Positions 36,101-48,100 of a DNA stretch of 64,000 bases are shown here, one piece after another. The DNA is from Paragorgia papillata. Taxonomy: Eukaryota; Cnidaria; Anthozoa; Scleralcyonacea; Coralliidae. The stretch is taken from contig JAWNZC010000314.1 in NCBI GenBank assembly GCA_035771165.1, positions 1,537,501 to 1,601,500 on the forward strand, in the 5' to 3' direction. How positions within the stretch are numbered: the stretch's first letter is position 1; the number at the start of each line of letters is the position of its first letter. The position numbers and the translations under genes are program-made. The notes under the pieces were generated by a model, which ran no database searches, was not told the DNA's origin, and saw only the letters and a program-made list of their open reading frames with translations.

Positions 36101-39100
36101 TTTCCAAACCCAAAACAGATACGGAAAAATTGTAAAAGGTCTTCTTATACCATTTGACGAGTTCTTTCAAATGAGATAAACTTAATTTTTATTGCCAATA
36201 CCCTTTAACGTCACATGCATGTGCATAATCAGTTATTAAAAAAAGTTGACAAATATGTTGTTTGAAGCTTTGCATGGCGAAAATGTATTTTATATAAGAA
36301 AGTTTGTAGTCCTACACCATGTTATGAAATTTTTTATTAATTTCTGAGCTTTCGACCCGTGTGCTCGGGCCGTCTTCAGAGAGAATAACTATTAAAAGTT
36401 TGCTCACGTCAACATAAACGGTTCACGTCTTGCGTAATCTCGCGTGTGCGCACGCGTCGTGTTTTGAAAGAAAATTAATAATAAATTCCATAATCAAGTT
36501 ATAATTAAAGGTTATAGACTAGGATTGAAAAAGCGTCGACCAAGTGTCATGTAAAGGTTTCCCTTCTTGTGGTATTGTCCAGTTTTTGAAAATTTCTATC
36601 GATTCTCGGATTTGGCGGGCGAAATAATTGTCCACTGGAGCAAGTAGTTGTGATTCTTTCCATTGAATCATATGGTCCTGTTCCCACGCATGTTTTGCAA
36701 TTGCAGACTTGTCGAGTTTGCATTTGGAACAGCAGTCTTTATGTTCTTTTTCTCGAGTTTTAAGGTTACATCGTGTTTCTCCGATGTATACCATACCACA
36801 TTCACATGGGATACGATATACACCGGGTTTCAAGTCGCTGTTGGTTTTATCTTTATGGGTAGAGAGTAGTTGGTGGATTTTCTGTACGGAGCTATGGTAC
36901 ACGTTGATGTTTAAAGAGGCTAAGATTCGTTCAATTTTGCGGGACGCAAAATTTTGTGGGAACTGTTGGCGAGTTTGGAAAAAGTTTTATGTTGTTTTCA
37001 GGGAAACCATTGTTCTTTAAGACCAGGCTAAGATGTTCCAATTCATTGTTAAGATTGTCGTCGTCGCAGATCGAGTGAGCACGGTGTACTAATGTCTTGG
37101 AAGGATGTCGTGGAAGGATCGGTTGTTTAAGTAACGGTCGGTATGTGTAGGCTTGCGGTAGACGGAATGGCTGAGGAATCCATTCGGTTTTGTGGTAAGA
37201 AGAATATCCAGGAATGGTAAAGAGTGTTCATCATTTTCTAATTCCATGGTGAACGTGATAGATGGATTAAAACTTTAATTAGAACTTTAATTAAACCTTT
37301 AATTAGAACTTGATTATCGAATTTATTATTTATTTTATTTCAAAACAAGACGCGTATGCACACGAAATTACGCAAGACGTGAACCGTTTATGCATGTTGA
37401 CGTGAGCAAACTTTTAATAGTTATTCTTTCTGAAGACGTCCTGAATACACGGGTCGAAAGCTCAGAAATTAATAACAAATTTCATAACATCGTGTAAGAC
37501 TACAAACGTTCTTATATAAAATACATTTTCGCCATGCAAAGCACGATCGAGAATCGCATAGAAAATCGGCCACTTTCATGGGGCAGTTCGCAGGCCACGT
37601 GGTGCTGGCTCACGTGAGTTGTCGGCCGAGCTTGATGAAATCTGGGCGTGATGAAATTTACTAAATTCTAAACACACACACACGCAAAACAATAACAAGT
37701 GAACTGTCCATATATAGCCAAAAACAAAATCAAGACAAAGAAAAAATCAATCAAAGTTATCTGATATTTTTTCAATCAAAGTTGAGATATTTATTCACCC
37801 TCCATAGTTGATTGGGTTTGTTTTATGTCAACCCGTCACTTCGGCAGTCGCCAAGTCCACGACTTGATTCGAACTTTAAAATCCGTTTTAAAGGTCAATT
37901 GGGTACACACATCTGCAAAAAAAAGCCATCCCGACTTCTTTTGGGGGTAGTAAACGGCCAACAAACAACATATTTTAGTCATTTAACATGGAAGTTTACG
38001 ATACTAGATCACATCTTTTTCTTCGTCTAATTTTCCCGCCATATTTGATTTCAAGTCAACAAATGCTTGATATCCTACAATATCCCTAGTATCCTCTTCA
38101 ACGGATCCATTATTTTCCTTTATCTTCCTAATTTTATCGTATGAACCCATGCACATGTACCACAAAGCTCCTTCGCTCCTTATTCGTCTCGCACCAGCCT
38201 CGCTTGGTCTCGCGTGTATTGATGACGTTTACACGCAAGATATTCGTGCTACGCATGCGTAGCTAATCCAGGTCAGCCTGGATTAGGTCACAGTCGACAG
38301 CCGCAATTTCCGATCGTGCTTCAAACAACATACTCGTCAACTCTATATGGTGAGTTTACGCATTCAACATTCAAACGATACGAACGTCTATGCAACAAAC
38401 GATCGCGTCTACTGAACAATTTAGCATTCCTAACGAGATGCCAAGACAAGAAAATTATACCAAAAGGATTAACAAAGACCACAAATCTACACACAAAAGC
38501 TGCAGCCAAAATCATGGAAAGAGCTGGATTTTCCTTAGTTAAAGAACGAATTACATGGACCCGAAAACAACTTTCTTACGTCGACTCATCCATCACAACT
38601 ACCCGAAACATACTGCAAAACATCCTAAGAAACAATGACTACGACACTGCTGAAAAGATGGTAAAACACTCCACTGAACAAACATTTAACAAAACAAGAT
38701 CAAAAAAGTTCCAGAAAATGATGAAAACATCTAAGAAACCGTCAAAAACGTCAACAAAACAGCGTGCATGACGTTATCAACCTCAGCCAGCACGATCTTA
38801 CTGTAGATGAAAAACGTGGTTCCTTGGGTCTTAATTTCGCTATAACTCCAAGGTCACTGGATACCGATGCAAAGAAGAGATAATACAAGAAATAGAACCT
38901 GCACTGTACAATTTACCTAAAGATGCAGCTAACTATGTCCGTATCCAGATTACTGAAACTCTACGCCGTACCAAAATTCCTAAATGCAACCTCGACCTGA
39001 AAGAACAAAAAGCAATTAAGTCACTGTGAAACGACGACTCTATTCACATTCTAAAAGCTGACAAGGGAAACGCCACTGTGGTCATGAACAAAATAGACTA

Positions 39101-42100
39101 CGAACAAAAAGTCAACGAAATGCTCTCATCAAACACCTAAAGAAAATTAAGATGCGATCCTACGTCATGTATTGAACGGAAAGTCGCTAAACACCTTCAA
39201 TCACTCCACAAAGCCGACACTTTACCCAGCAACCTTTACAGACGCTTACATCCATCAACAACAACATGTCCGAAATTCTACGGCCTATACCAAAGATTCA
39301 TAAACCCGGAGTTCCACTACGACCCATTGTGGCATCGAGAGGCTCTCCAACGTACCACAACATCTCACGAAAATCCTGAATCCTCTGGTACGGAAAACAC
39401 CACACAACGTCACCAACTCTTCTTCACTTATCAACGAAATAAAAAAACATCCATCTAGATCCAAACGACATCCTAATTACTTTTGATGTAGTCCGCTTTT
39501 TCACTAACGTGCCAGTTGATGAAATTAACCTGTGAAATAGTTAAAAGAAAACTCCTCGCGGGCACAAGCTTACATTGGCGTACCAATCTCTCCGTCAACG
39601 AGATAATTGATCTACTTAAACCTTGCCTTTCCACAACTTATTTCCAGTGGCGAGATCAATACTACGAACAAACCAGCGGTGCGTCTATGGGTTCACCTCT
39701 CTCTCCTATTCTTGCCAACATTTTCATGGAAGATTTCGAAGAGAAAGCAATCGCTAACAGCCAACTCAAACCGAATTATGGAAACGCTACGTGGACGATG
39801 TCCTTGCAATCTGGCAGCACGACAGACAATTCGTCAAAATATCAGTTCGATTGACGTGGCGTAAACCTTTCCTTGGATAATGGTTAATTCATCCACGAGT
39901 GTCTACTTATACAATTATCGAACAGTGAATAAGTGAAGAAGTGAAGAAGAGTTGGTGACGTAAAGGTTGCTGGGTAAAGTGTCGGCTTTGTGGAGTGATA
40001 GAAGGTGTTCAGCGACTTTCCGTTCAATACATGGTGTAGGATCGCGTCTTAATTTTCTGTAGGTGTTTGATGAGAGCATTTCGTTGACTTTTTGTTCGTA
40101 GTCTATCCATCTATCACGTTCACCATGGAAATAGAAAATGATGAACACTCTTTACCATTCCTGGATATTCTTCTTACCACAAAACCGAATGGATTCCACA
40201 GCCATTCCGTCTACCGCAAGCCTACACATACCGACCGTTACTTAAACTACCGATCGATCCTTCCACCATCCTAAAATCAAATCTTCCGTATACATGTAAG
40301 ACATTAGTACACCGTGCTCACTCGATCTGCAACGACGACAATCTTAACAATGAATTGGAACATCTTAGCCTGGTCTTAAAGAACAATGGTTTCCCTGAAA
40401 ACAACATAAAACTTTTTCCAAACTCGCCAACAGTTAACTCTAACAACGAAGAATTTGTAAGAACCGTTTGTATCCCATACATTGGTCCTGCGTCCCACAA
40501 AATTGAACGAATCTTAGCCTCTTTAAACATCAACGTGTACCATAGCTCCGTACAGAAAATCCACCAACTACTCTCTACCCATAAAGATAAAACCAACAGT
40601 AACTTGAAACCCGGTGTATATCGTATCCCATGTGAATGTGGTATGGTATATCGGAGAAACACGATGTAACCTTAAAACTCGAGAAAAATAACATAAAGAC
40701 TGCTGTTCCAAATGCAAACTCGACAAGTCTGCAATTGCAAAACATGCGTGGGAACAGGACCATATGATTCAATGGAAAGAATCACAACTACTTGCTCCAG
40801 TGAACAATTATTTCGCCCGCCAAATCCGAGAATCGATAGAAATCTTCAAATACCGGACAATACCACAAAGAAGGGAAACCTTTACATGACACTTGGTCGA
40901 CGCTTTTTCAATTCTAGTCTATAACCTTTAATTAGAACTTGATTATTGACACGGACGTCAGATGTCCGCGAGTAGACTGGATCTAAAGCGGCGTTCGTGG
41001 CGTCGCGTCTTTACGTTAAGCAACTCGCGTTCTTGATCGCAAAAACGTCTATAAACTATAGTTGTTTTTACTTTTTAAACAAACCAATAATCATCTATGC
41101 AAACAAGTATGTAAGCAAACTCTTTCCGCCCAGCTAATGAAGAGGTATAAAACAGTTTCAGAAGTGGAATAAAGGGGGTCATGGCCCAATTTATAGAAAA
41201 CCAAAAAAGTACAACAAAAATAGTTTACTTCATGATGCCCACAAAGGGTATAATCCTGAAAGGTATAAAACTGGATTTTTATGGAGTAGTTAAAATATGA
41301 GCGGCCGATCTTTATGGGCATCTGCTCATAAAGATCGGACTCGAATATTTTAACTTACTTATCAAATTCTAAGTGTTCATGATAAATACTTTGTTTAAGA
41401 GTTGTAAGAAACGTTAGATAAGATCATTTTAACTCAGAAAAAGCTGAATTTGAGCCGCTAGTGTCTAATAACTTTGATAAAACATTGATATTTTATTAAT
41501 CAATGTTTTAACAGTATTTACAAACACCTGATTAAACATTCATTTCTTTTGAATTTTCCTTATGAATCATCATTAATGATTTTGATAAGTTATAATAAAT
41601 GTTTATTTGAATAATACAGTAATACAATTTTTGAACAACAGACTATATGACAGTTAAAAGAGTACAGAAAATAAAGTCCAATATATTATCACTTGCAGTG
41701 CCATAATCTTGATTTTGCCCGTGTAAATATAAATTGCATAACACCTAAGTACATAAAAGTCATTGGGTTGACTTGATAGTTGTCACAGTTGTTTACCATG
41801 CATGTAGTCCAGCCTTTTATAGCATACTCTAGCTGTTTCCATCCACTTCTTTTAGATTTTCCTTTGTTGTATTAGCTGTTATTATAAATATACAAAAAAT
41901 ATATTACAAGCTACACTAATGGAACACCATCAGAAAATGTAATTTAGAATGTGCACGAACTTAGGATATCAAGTAAAACAACTGAAGTGTATTAAAATGA
42001 AGTTAAAATTCAGAAACTATTGAGAGCTCGAGGCAGTTTTTAATGAATAAGGATAAAACTATAACTAGTTGATATTTCCTTATGAAATGCTCGAGGCCGG

Positions 42101-45100
42101 ACAAGCATTTGGACACTAAAAAATAAAGTTTGATTGTGCTTGTATAAAAAAATAGAATATACGGACTGCATTTTATCGATTAGACAATTGTGAAATGCAA
42201 ATATTGTTATTGGACATCTTAAAATCAGAGATTCTTACAAGACAATGTAACCTGTGATTTGCTAAAACCCCAAAATTTCTGCCAGCTTCTGCATGAGCTT
42301 ATGCAACAAGATAACTTTGAAAACTTATAGCTGTCGTTTTGCTTTGCTCAAAAGGACTCGACGCTTCCAAGCAAACAAAACTACATGCCCAGAAAAATAG
42401 TTTTTAATATCAAGTAACACTCTTCTAGATTATTTCTACGGGTAAAATGCTTCAAAAATTTTGAAAAACTATAAACTTTACAAAACACAACTGCCTGAAA
42501 CTTGTTTGTAAAAATAATAATATTCGCTGTGGGAAATTCTGAAATTTAAATTATCGAAGTGATATCTCAAACAAAATGCATGATCTTGTGAACACAATTT
42601 CATTTCAAAAGGTCTTGGTCTTGCTAACAAGCGTTACACAAGCAGTAAAGACGGATAAACGAGTAAAACGACCAACTACACCAGCTTTTAAATGAAATAT
42701 ATGTATGAAAACGCTTTTGGAGGAACTAAAAACAGAAGACGTCTACTGTAGTTTATTAACCGAAGCTATATCTGCCGTAAAAATAGTTGACATGAATTTG
42801 TTTCTAAAGATTCGGTATAATATGCATTTGAGAACACTATCTATAAACGTTTTACTGCAAAAGATGTAAAATTTGGTCCAGAAATTACACTTACCTTGAG
42901 ACGTTCTTGACCTTCAACACGTACGGCAAAGCTTGAGGTTTGGCGTCGGTGACTTGACTTCACGGACGTGATGTCCTCAAACCCCGCGAAAACAACGACA
43001 ATTTACTTCCGGTTGACGTCCGTGTTGTCAAAAACGCCGCTTGCTTAAGCTCTCTATTCTCTCTGAAGACGGCCCGAGCACACGGGTCGAAAGCTCAGAA
43101 ATTAATAAAAAATTTCACAACATGGTGTAAGACTACAAACTTTCTTATATAAAAAAACGTTATATATCTTTGCTATTATCAAACCAAAATAATTCGAGGG
43201 AAGCATGTGCGTGTGTTTCGCCCAGAACACTAAACATGTAGATTTTCAAGTGATTATATTTGACAATAGCAAAGATAGATAACGTTTTTCGATAACTCAT
43301 TATGCACGTGTGACGTCGCAACAGAAACAAACTGAAATATCTCAAGAACGAAGCAAGGAAACGAAAAACTGCAAAAGATGTTACTCTATCATTTTAAATG
43401 TCCTTTCAAATAGGACAAACTTAATTTTCGTTTCATATAGGCACTTTAAATGTTTACCTCGGAAACGTATAACGTATTATGCTTTCAATCGATACACTCG
43501 AACCAATAAGTTATTTTCACATGAATGTGCCCTTAGCCAATCACGTCTCGTTCATCCCACGCTGTCAATTTCACAACGGTTAACTCTGACTTAAATTTAA
43601 GCCTGGTTCCCATAAGATCGTCTGGATCGTCTGGATCGCCAAAATCTCTCCAATCAGACAAGAGCTATCTCGAATCGCCCAATCTGATTGGATGGATTCA
43701 ATCGATCGGGACGATCGGGGCGATCGAGACGATCTTATGGATGGGCGCTTATGATGTACACGCTTAGATGCAAACGACTGTATAGGATCCTCCTACAACA
43801 GAACATTGTGTATGCAAACTTATGCCCCTTCCCTCTCTAGATACGCCAGTGTAGTTTTCATACGCACCTGAAATGCCATAACGTGTTCTTTAATGGCTGG
43901 GATTTCACCAAGACTTTCATCTCCGGCTATGTCCATGCCCACAACATTTTTATTTCGGAATTCATAACAGAGATCCACAATCTCCGACGACCAATCTGAT
44001 AATAAAAACAGAGATTAGTTTCTGGCCTACCTGCACACGGCCGGGACGATTTTGTCGAAGCGTCGAAACGTTCCAATTTGAAATAAAAAATAGAATAAAA
44101 AACAATTTCCACCGCTTTTGTGCGGTGGGGGAGAAAAAAGAGAGAAAAAAACCCTTCTGGTAGAAGGTTGTATAAAAAGTACATTCACCTACACAGCACG
44201 TTGTTAGCTATAACATTATTAGTTACAACGTCTTGCAATCGTAAATTAGCATTGTAAGTAACCCAGTAAAGACCTACCTAATATGAACGAGTTTTCTGAT
44301 TGGCTATAAGTAACCAATCACATTGTCGATTATCAATTTGTTCCCATGCTCCTTACTGATTAGGGTTAGGGGAACCCGCTGCCAAACGTTTGCGCATGCG
44401 TGAATTCGCTGAGTAAACATTGCAAGAGAAGTGGGAACTAGCCGTGGCGACAACAACCAGACAACGAAGACTAAGTAAGACTCGACTATTCATTTGTGTT
44501 TTAAAAAAAGGGTAAAGAAAATTACGAAGGAGTAAATTCAGAATATGTTACAATATTGACAAGGAAGCCATGCACAAATTACCTACCTTATCTTTTTGGT
44601 AGTATGCTTATAATTTTAACTTTTGTGTCGGACTCTCTGACCAGTCCAAATATTTCATTGTTTTCCCGCTCTTTTTCCGAGGACGAGCTCGGACGTCGCG
44701 CATGCGCAAAACGTTTGGCAGCGGTGTCTGTTAGGGGAAGGTGTTGGGTTAAGTTATCTAAACTAATCAGAAGCCTTCTTAGTATAGGTAAGTGATGACC
44801 CAAGTAACTCCAACATACTGCAAGAACACCCCTTAGTGTGTGTCAGGCAACAATACCCGCGAACCACCATACATATCTTATAATATACACTTGTTGACTG
44901 GCACCGAGGGAAACATCGAGTTTTACGGACCCGAAGCCTTCAATGTCACCCGAGGGCTTTAGCCCGAGTTTTGTCCTCGTAATTTCAATTCAACTAAACA
45001 AATACACCAGACTCAACAAGTACAAAGAACAGCTTTAAATTTATCCAGGTTTTCTTCAGACCTTCTTTGAAGATATGTATAGATATTCTTTCCTTTGGAA

Positions 45101-48100
45101 AATGGACTATTTCGTACCAAACAAGCTCGAAACAGCTCTTGTTTTCAAAATGTTCCGAAAAGTCCAAAGTTCTTGATCTGATACAATAATCATTGTGTAT
45201 TCACGTGAACAACGCATGATTAAGGCTGACGTCAGAGGAAAACATTGCACTGTTTCCTTCTTCCTTGTTGACGTCCGAGGGAAACAGTGCAATGTTTCCC
45301 TCGGCAGAAAGAAACATTGAGTTTGTTGAACAACACATGATTTGACCAATAGGATTTCATCTTTGGCAAACGAAAGTCTTTGGTATATAACAATCATTAA
45401 TGTATACGTACTACTTACAAAACGAGTGGCAGTTCTGAATCACGTATACAGTAAAAAAGTGTTTAATAATTCAAAAAGGAAAATTGAAAAGAAATTAAGA
45501 TTTAATCAGTGTCTGTAAATGTGATACTGTACATACATGTAACTGATTAGTAAAACATCAGTGTCTGTAAATTAACGTGATACAGATATATATGATTATC
45601 AATATTAAGAGATTATTAACCGAGAACGAGGTCTGTACGGGAAAATATCAGACCGACGTCTTGACAGTACGGACCGAGCCGCAGGCGAGGTTCGTACAAA
45701 AAAGACCGAGGTCTGATAATTTCCCGTACAGACCGAGTAAACGAGGTTAATAAAGCGTTATTATATGGCCATTTCAAGTTTTTCGATAATTATTGTATCA
45801 AACTTAGTGTGAAAACCTTAGAAATTCACGCGAGCAAAATCAACATCCAGGACAGCGGTCCGGATACGGAAAAAGACGGACCGTGGTCCGGATACGCATT
45901 TTTACGGACCGTGCGTTGACCAATCAGAACTCAGGATATTACAAAGCCATATAATAATACATAATATGCAAACTGTTATGATAATAAGATACCGGACAAG
46001 TAGAGAAAACTCTACTTGGCCCTGCTGGGATTCGAACGCCATTACCAATAATTATTAATAATAATGGACCTTTTCAGCAATAGCGGCGCTATCTTGTATT
46101 CGCAAAGCATTGTGGTCAATTTATCTTAATAAATACTTTCGTGACAACAATGTCTAAATATAAACGTTGTGATATAAGAAAAAGTAATAATGCTTGGACG
46201 TGTAAGGATACATTTGTCACGAATCTACTGTATCGTTTATATATACTTCAAAGAATTGTTGCTCTTACCAATATCACAACGATCATATGTAATAGATAAA
46301 TCCCGAGGACGAGGGATGTACGCTATATAAAGACCCGAGGACGCGCAGCGTCCGAGGGCTTTATATCGCATACATCCCGACGTTCGAGGGATTTATCTGA
46401 CTTAATTTATTATTGAGGAGGTTTTCCAACAAAGTTTTGTCTTTTTTTTTCCACCTTGGACAAAGATTTTCCTTGTTTTTTTCTTCATTTCGTTTCTAAT
46501 TATTATTCAAGAGCTTTATGCGATATTAATCCCTCGAAAGAACAAAGAAAACCGACTCAATAATAAATTAATTAGAAAGAAAAGTAGCGAGCTGCGTAGG
46601 CAGTGTTGAAACAGCAATCGAAATATAGTAAGGTTAGATATACTGCCGAAACAGAGAAAGAAGGAATCTAACGTTTCGAGCGAAGGTCCTTCTCTCTTTC
46701 TCTGACGAAGGACCTTCGTCATATTTACTGTATAACATCAACAGAAACTGTATTGAGCTTAATCTCGAACCCACATCACAGTCTTCCTAACTTTTGCGAG
46801 ATTGTAGTCAGGTAGAGAGGGAAAGCAAAGATACCGAGAATAGTGAACTAGCCACTAGACAATGTGGAGAACCTTCTTTGAAGAGTCGTGACTCGTGATA
46901 GACAATTTCAGTAATATAATCCACTCTCTTAATTCAAAAACAACTGTTCAGTTTTTTGTCTAGAACACACCTCAAAATAGCATTCTCAAGATCAAGTCGT
47001 CTGCATGGAAAAATTTAAAATTACGAGAAGTAAACACCATTGACCATGTATACAATTTCCCGCAAATTAATTTTAAAATAGATCCAATCCGGGTTGAAGT
47101 TTTTGATGCCGGCCAAATGTTTGGTTGCGTACGTTTGGTACTCCTTTCGCCCCACTCAGGGAAAACCCTTATTTTGTGTAAACCGAAGATCGGCGCTGCA
47201 GCTTCTAAATTGTCGCATATATTGCTCATATTTTTAATATTTAGATTTACAAAACGCGGCAGTGTGTAACAACATTAACGCAAAGTGAAATTCCAAAAAG
47301 AGTTTCTTTTTAAAAAACGAGGTCACGAATTCGAGGTTGACAAGCTTATTGCATGTCACTCACTATACCGCTTTTTGGGAAAAAAATAAAAGTCCGTTGC
47401 CTTAAATTTATGAAGAGTTTTTACTTATAGTTATTGTATATGAATCATTGGATCAAGAATTAAATAGCGAATATTGAGCATTTCAAAGGTTACGTGAAGA
47501 AGGAAATTGGCGGTGGTCATGCTGGTCGTTAAAAAATATTTTTTGCTATTACATAGTTAAGATTTTACACAAACCTGGAATTGTTCAAGCAATATATTCT
47601 TTATCTAATTCAAGAAATCTTTTGCCGAGATTTTCTTTCAGAAAGTGTACCTTATTTTTGTAATAATTCAGCCGACTCCGAGAGTTCGTCATTGCAAAAA
47701 ACGTAAACGCACGCGCCAATCTTTTGACAAACACGTCTATTTTATAGGATAGGCATTAACTTGCGAACATGTACAGGAAATTACATCGAGCTACGAGCTG
47801 TGCCACGAGAAACTTAGTTGCACGGATGGCAACTCATCTGGGACAGACGGGACCCATGCTTGAAAGGTACGCCCGTACGGCACTCTTGGACATTCTGCAT
47901 AAGAAAAGCGCAGTGTAATTTATACGCAGAGAAAAACGTTCGGACAATATACCTTAAGGTGGCTCCCTACGGTAATTTCAATAGGGGACTGGTGACTAGA
48001 AATAGTATCGCTACGCATGCGTAAATAGCGATCTTGTCGATTCGAAATTCTATGACCGCGTCGACATCGATGTTAGATTGTAGACGTTTTCTTCGGTGAA

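Larger units (their letters stand above)
36274..37545 (-). mobile_element. Penelope-like element, 5'-truncated copy with inverted pseudo-LTRs
   Basis: Inverted arms of ~200 bp (36274-36470 and 37338-37545; TTGCATGGCGAAAATG outward, ACGTGAACCGTTTATG inward) enclose the 3' part of a PLE open frame read on the minus strand. That part is the RT-to-endonuclease linker in broken frames (to ~37262), then an intact GIY-YIG domain. Hammerhead-like cores sit in both arms. Located in ADA intron 5. Confidence 0.88.
38283..40925 (+). mobile_element. Penelope-like element, near full-length but frame-damaged
   Basis: The order on the + strand is as in a PLE. An N-terminal basic/helical region (38316-38771) comes first, then RT fingers in broken frames, RT core (39516-39854) with SGASMGSPLSPILANIFMED, the catalytic YVDD in a shifted frame at ~39790, a linker (40092-40274, 40355-40669), and a GIY-YIG end split between frames near 40660 (40712-40924). 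Several stops and slips make it inactive. A block at ~39905-40115 is an inverted duplicate of 39095-39250. It is opposite in orientation to the truncated copy at 36274-37545, forming a large inverted pair in ADA intron 5. Confidence 0.85.
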
